DNA of 64,000 bases from Pannonibacter phragmitetus_B (GTDB lineage: Bacteria; Pseudomonadota; Alphaproteobacteria; Rhizobiales; Stappiaceae): assembly GCF_050510895.1 (NCBI RefSeq), contig NZ_JBNINT010000001.1, positions 2,232,001 to 2,296,000 on the forward strand. Direction: 5' to 3'. Every line of letters begins with the position of its first letter. Within the stretch, counting starts at the first letter, position 1. Below are positions 60,304 to 64,000 of this stretch, piece by piece. The notes under the pieces are model-generated. The model saw only the letters and a list, made by a program, of their open reading frames with translations. It did not search any database and was not told the origin of the DNA. A program made the position numbers and the translations under genes.

Positions 60304-62697
60304 TCAACCTTCCTGCGGAAGCGGCTCCTCCGCCTCCGTAACGCTGTCTGAGCCAATCCTGTCCTCAATCAGACGCCTCACCGCTGAAATCAGTTCAGGA
60401 TCAGCCTTCAGATGCGGGGCTTCCTCATCAACAATCGCCAGGAAGAGATTGCGCTTCAGCCTCTGCTCCTCTTCGGCAGCAAGCACCCGGCTGCCGATGG
60501 AGGACTGGACGATGCGCATCAACCGGTCGGCTGCCGTCAGCCGCCCCCAAAGATAGTCATGCTCGCGCCAGGAGCGGTTGAAGAACGCACCGAAAGTGTT
60601 CAGCGCCGATCCCTTCAGCACGAATCCCTCATCCAGCAGGGAACTGGCGTCACGCGGACTGATCCGGTCGATCAGCGTCTCGTTCACTTCCGAAAAATCG
60701 GTACGCTGGAAGACAGGCAGCGTCACCAGATCATAGAAGGCAAAGCCGACGTAGGCGCGTGTCAGATCCTGCCGCAGGCCCGGCACCAGATAGGTGAAGG
60801 TCATCACCGCGAAAATATCATCTTGCAGCCGGTCAAGCTCGCCCAGGCGCATATGGCTGCGGACAACGGCCAAAACGGCCTCCACGGCTTCCGGGCGGGC
60901 ATCAACGGCAAGTCCTGCGGCAAGCTCGCAAATATCCTGCGGATAGGCGGCCGCATTCCAGCAGCGCAGCAGCATGTCGATCTGCTCGTAAAGCTCACGC
61001 TTCAGCGCATCGAGATCATCCGGTTTCTGCACGGCCACGTCATGGCTGCGGGACTGATAGAAGCTGTTGAGCTTGCGTACCACGAACCGTAGACGCCGGA
61101 TGCGGTAGTCAACGTCCAGCCCCTTCAGCATGCTGATCAGAGCCTGCGACGAGCTGAAGGTGCCTGCCTCCATTGCGTCCGGCAGACCTGCCTTGAGGCG
61201 GGAGAGCACGTCATCCAGATCCAGCTCCGCCCCTGCCCTCGCGGCAAGGTCGCAGATCAGCCCTGCCAACCGCTCGGCCAGCGCCTCTACCTTCAGCGTC
61301 TGATAGCTGAGATAGGCATAACCCGCCTGCACGTGGGCGGCCTCATTCGCCTTCACCCGGCAGCGGGTCAGTTCTTCGATGGTCAGCGGCTGGCTGGAAG
61401 CAGACGGCAGGATGCGCCCGACCTCCGCTTCGACCAGCGGGTCGGTGGCAGCGATCACCTCGGACAGACGCCGGGCCCGCCGGTTGCGCGCCTCAATGGC
61501 CTTGAGGTCATCCCCCACGGGCTCATTACGGGGAATGTGGGCAAGCGAAGACAGGATGACACGAAAGAAGCCCGGCACCGTGTCACCATTTCCATTCGGC
61601 CCCACGCCCTTGCCGTTGAAGGGCACCGGATCGACATAAACCAGCCGGCGGGCCACCTCACGCGTCGCGGGCCGCTCATCAATGGCCTCGATGACCGGGC
61701 CGAAGGGCTTGTTCATCACAACGCTTCCGTCGACAAAGCAACGCCGCTCCACGTCGTCCACAGGCCCGCCAAGCGTGTCGCGCAGGAAGCTTTCGCGTGT
61801 CTCCCAAACCTCGCCCCGCTCAGCCAGCAATGTGTCCATTTCCCCCACTGTTGCAGGTGGAAATGCGCCGGGGAACGATGAGGTCGCACGGGCCGCAAAC
61901 ACAAGGCCGGGGATATGGCGCGGGGTGAAGCTGCTGTCCAGAACGCCAGGCATGCGGTGCTCGCAGGAAAACCGCAGGATACGGCGGTGTTCCCGCTCTT
62001 CAATGAAGGCCGGTTCGTCTATGCGGATGCGCTGACGGCGGCCGTAATAATCGGTCACCGTAACGAAGAGCTCCAGCTTCTGGCCGCGTGGCACCAGCGT
62101 TGCGCCCTCGCGCCAGCTGGCGTCCATCGCATGACAGGCATCCAGCATCCAGCCACTGTAACGTGCCCCCGAAAACGGCGGCGTGAACCAGCGCGACTGG
62201 GTGAGCAGGCGCAGCTTTTCCCGCGTTTCCGGGCTGTCGATATGCGCCTTGAGGCCAGAAGTGATCAGCCGGTCGATCACCGGTGACATGCCGCTTTTAA
62301 GGTAGCGGGTGATACCATCCTGCGGCTGGGCGAGCCGGGTGACATCGGCGTTTTCAAGCCAAAGGTCACGATGGGCATCAAGCGGCAGGTCATGGGCAAT
62401 GGCACGGGCCAGCATCACCCCGTTGACGCCGCCAGCAGATGCCCCGGCAATGGCATCCACCACCACGCGGACATTCACGTCAGGCTCATAGGCGCGCAGC
62501 AATTCAAGATAGGCCAGCGTGGATGGCGAAAGCATTCCGGCGGCGGCCTCCTCTGCGGCCTCAAGCGGATCACGCGAGGCATTGAGGCTGGAGGCCTTGA
62601 CGAGATTGAGGATTTCCCGGCTGACGCCATGCATGTAGATGGCAAGGGAAACGCCGCCGTAGAACACGAGCGCGAGGCGGATCTCGATCTGCTTCAT
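60304..62697 (-). CDS. Large patatin-like protein (DUF3376 type)
   Basis: The 797-residue product has an N-terminal patatin phospholipase domain: oxyanion FYGGVSLAIYMHG, nucleophile Ser87 in AGASAGGVNG, and the Asp of CFVDGSVVMNKPFGP. The C-terminal half is helical and corresponds to DUF3376. The enzyme is probably an acyl hydrolase; the substrate and localisation are unknown, with no signal peptide. ATG 62697 (MKQIEIRLALVF) begins the conserved part. It overlaps no neighbour; crcB follows. Confidence 0.88.
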   Translation of the reverse strand: MKQIEIRLALVFYGGVSLAIYMHGVSREILNLVKASSLNASRDPLEAAEEAAAGMLSPSTLAYLELLRAYEPDVNVRVVVDAIAGASAGGVNGVMLARAIAHDLPLDAHRDLWLENADVTRLAQPQDGITRYLKSGMSPVIDRLITSGLKAHIDSPETREKLRLLTQSRWFTPPFSGARYSGWMLDACHAMDASWREGATLVPRGQKLELFVTVTDYYGRRQRIRIDEPAFIEEREHRRILRFSCEHRMPGVLDSSFTPRHIPGLVFAARATSSFPGAFPPATVGEMDTLLAERGEVWETRESFLRDTLGGPVDDVERRCFVDGSVVMNKPFGPVIEAIDERPATREVARRLVYVDPVPFNGKGVGPNGNGDTVPGFFRVILSSLAHIPRNEPVGDDLKAIEARNRRARRLSEVIAATDPLVEAEVGRILPSASSQPLTIEELTRCRVKANEAAHVQAGYAYLSYQTLKVEALAERLAGLICDLAARAGAELDLDDVLSRLKAGLPDAMEAGTFSSSQALISMLKGLDVDYRIRRLRFVVRKLNSFYQSRSHDVAVQKPDDLDALKRELYEQIDMLLRCWNAAAYPQDICELAAGLAVDARPEAVEAVLAVVRSHMRLGELDRLQDDIFAVMTFTYLVPGLRQDLTRAYVGFAFYDLVTLPVFQRTDFSEVNETLIDRISPRDASSLLDEGFVLKGSALNTFGAFFNRSWREHDYLWGRLTAADRLMRIVQSSIGSRVLAAEEEQRLKRNLFLAIVDEEAPHLKADPELISAVRRLIEDRIGSDSVTEAEEPLPQEG

Positions 62698-62792
62698 GGG
62701 CGAATCCCCGCAACGACAGGCCGCCAGCATCGCGCAGCCGCCCTCAGACGGCAAGGCGAAGTTAAAGCGATGGCAAGCGGACTTTCAGCGGA

Positions 62793-64000
62793 TCACCCGC
62801 CGCCGCGCTCGCGCCGCAGTCTCGACCAATATTCGAGGCGCTTGCGCAACTCGCGTTCAAAGCCACGCTCAACCGGTTCATAGAACACCTGCCGGCCCAT
62901 GCTTTCGGGGAAATAGTCCTGCCCGGAGAATGCGTCCGGCTGGTCATGGTCATAGGCATACCCATCGCCGTAGCCTTCGGACTTCATCAACTTGGTCGGG
63001 GCGTTGAGAATATGCTTGGGCGGCAGCAGGGAGCCGTGGCTCTTGGCCGCCCGGACAGCGGACTTGTAGGCCGTGTAGACCGCATTCGACTTCGGCGCGG
63101 TCGCCAGATAGACAACGCATTGCGCCAGCGCCAGCTCCCCTTCCGGCGAGCCCAGCATCTGATAGGCATCACGCGCAGCATTCGCCTGTGTCAGCGCCTG
63201 AGGATCAGCCAGGCCAATATCCTCCACCGCCATGCGGATGAGGCGGCGGGCGAGATACAGCGGGTCCTCACCGCCGTCCAGCATGCGGGCAAACCAGTAG
63301 AGCGCCGCATCCGGATCAGAGCCACGTACCGACTTGTGCAGGGCAGAAATCAGATTGTAGTGCCCATCCTGGCTCTTGTCATAGATCGGCGCCCGCCGCT
63401 GAACGATCTCCTGCAGCCGGGCTGCCGTGAAGACTTCCCCTCTCCTGCTGCGCGCCAGACGTCTTCCGCCAGCGTCAGGGCGGAACGGCCGTCGCCATCC
63501 GCCATGCGCATCAGCACGCCGCGCGCCTCTTCATCAAGCGGCAGAGGCTTACCCTCCTCCTGCTCGGCACGTGACAGCAGCCGCTCCACCGCCTCCCGGT
63601 CCAGCGAGCGGAAGGTCATCACGTGAGAGCGCGACAGAAGCGCGGCATTCAGTTCAAAGGACGGGTTCTCGGTCGTCGCGCCCACCAGTGTGATGGTGCC
63701 GTCCTCCATCACAGGCAGGAAGCTGTCCTGCTGGGCACGGTTGAAGCGATGGATCTCGTCCACGAAGAGCAGCGTGCCACGCCCGCCCATGCGCCGGGCA
63801 CGGGCAGCTTCAAACACCTTCTTGAGGTCGGCAACGCCGGAGAAGATCGCCGAGATCTGTTCAAAGCCCAGATCCGTCTCAGCCGCCAGCAGCCGGGCCA
63901 CGGTCGTCTTGCCGGTGCCCGGAGGCCCCCAGAAGATCAGTGAACCAAGGCTGCGGTTACGCAGCATCCGCGACAGCGTGCCATCGGGACCCAGAAGATG
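62793..64000 (-). CDS. rarA: Replication-associated recombination AAA ATPase RarA (N-terminus cut by window end), one frame break
   Basis: The first codons lie outside the window. Visible are Walker A GPPGTGKTT, Walker B LLFVDEIHRF, sensor ATTENPSFELNAALLSRS, and the C-terminal RarA part (LYWFARMLDGGEDPLYLARR, VYLATAPKSNAVYTAY). Between them the frame fails after DVWRAAGEG. One base added to CCCC at 63437-63440 gives EVFTAARLQEIVQRRAPIYD and connects the two. RarA/MgsA acts at stalled replication forks. Confidence 0.9.

Overview
The window is high-GC (roughly 60-65 %) DNA from an alphaproteobacterium. The evidence is a C4-pathway hemA, an aerobic-type cobNWPOQ/cobCD cobalamin set, a popZ-like gene between valS and tolC, an ATP12-type ATP synthase chaperone, a riboswitch-linked ribN-type transporter and a DUF2155 protein. 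The protein sequences read like Hyphomicrobiales, perhaps the Stappiaceae (Pannonibacter/Roseibium-like). The family is an inference and was not checked by a search. No phage, intact insertion sequence or CRISPR array was seen.

Layout. 0-7.4 kb: the end of a peptide-type ABC importer, a GlxA-type AraC regulator divergent from a rhodanese, an FMN-riboswitch-controlled ribN-like transporter, a HAD phosphatase overlapping pccA, folB and a small exported protein. 7.4-15.5 kb: a cobalamin operon on the minus strand, cobP-cobW-cobN-cobO-cobQ, behind a cobalamin riboswitch. 15.7 kb: tRNA-Asn. 15.9-32.1 kb: two adjacent siderophore-uptake loci on the minus strand. Each has a FecI sigma factor, a FecR sensor, an STN-type TonB receptor, a binding protein and permease(s); the first also has a siderophore-interacting reductase. 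The first locus ends in a gutted ABC ATPase and a fhuB tail fragment, and the second has no ATPase. 32-38 kb: LysR/DMT pair, TetR, UDP-glucuronate epimerase, hemA and an exported unknown. 38.5-45.8 kb: DUF2155, valS, popZ-like, tolC, pcm-like and tRNA-Cys. 45.8-51.1 kb: a PAS-GAF-GGDEF-EAL protein, cobC, cobD and a DUF938 methyltransferase. 51.2-57 kb: pccB divergent from the Anbu gene cluster (circularly permuted ATP-grasp, alpha-E, transglutaminase-like, Anbu). 57-64 kb: ATP12, HAD phosphatase, rluC-type synthase, crcB, a patatin-like protein and rarA running off the end.

How the genes work together. The riboswitch-controlled cob operon and cobCD cover the cobalt-insertion, adenosylation and nucleotide-loop stages of B12 synthesis. 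pccA and pccB, although 45 kb apart, should form one propionyl-CoA carboxylase, whose product feeds the B12-dependent methylmalonyl-CoA route. The two fec/fhu loci are surface-signalled iron importers. The Anbu cluster is the least understood system here: a predicted peptide-bond-forming and proteasome-like module.

Quality warning. At least 18 single-base frame breaks interrupt 16 genes, including the essential valS. Fifteen are one-base losses, mostly in homopolymers and often five bases where six are needed (mainly G/C). I read these as sequencing or assembly errors and annotate the affected genes as single CDSs. The fecE-like deletion and the fhuB fragment are of a different kind and look real.
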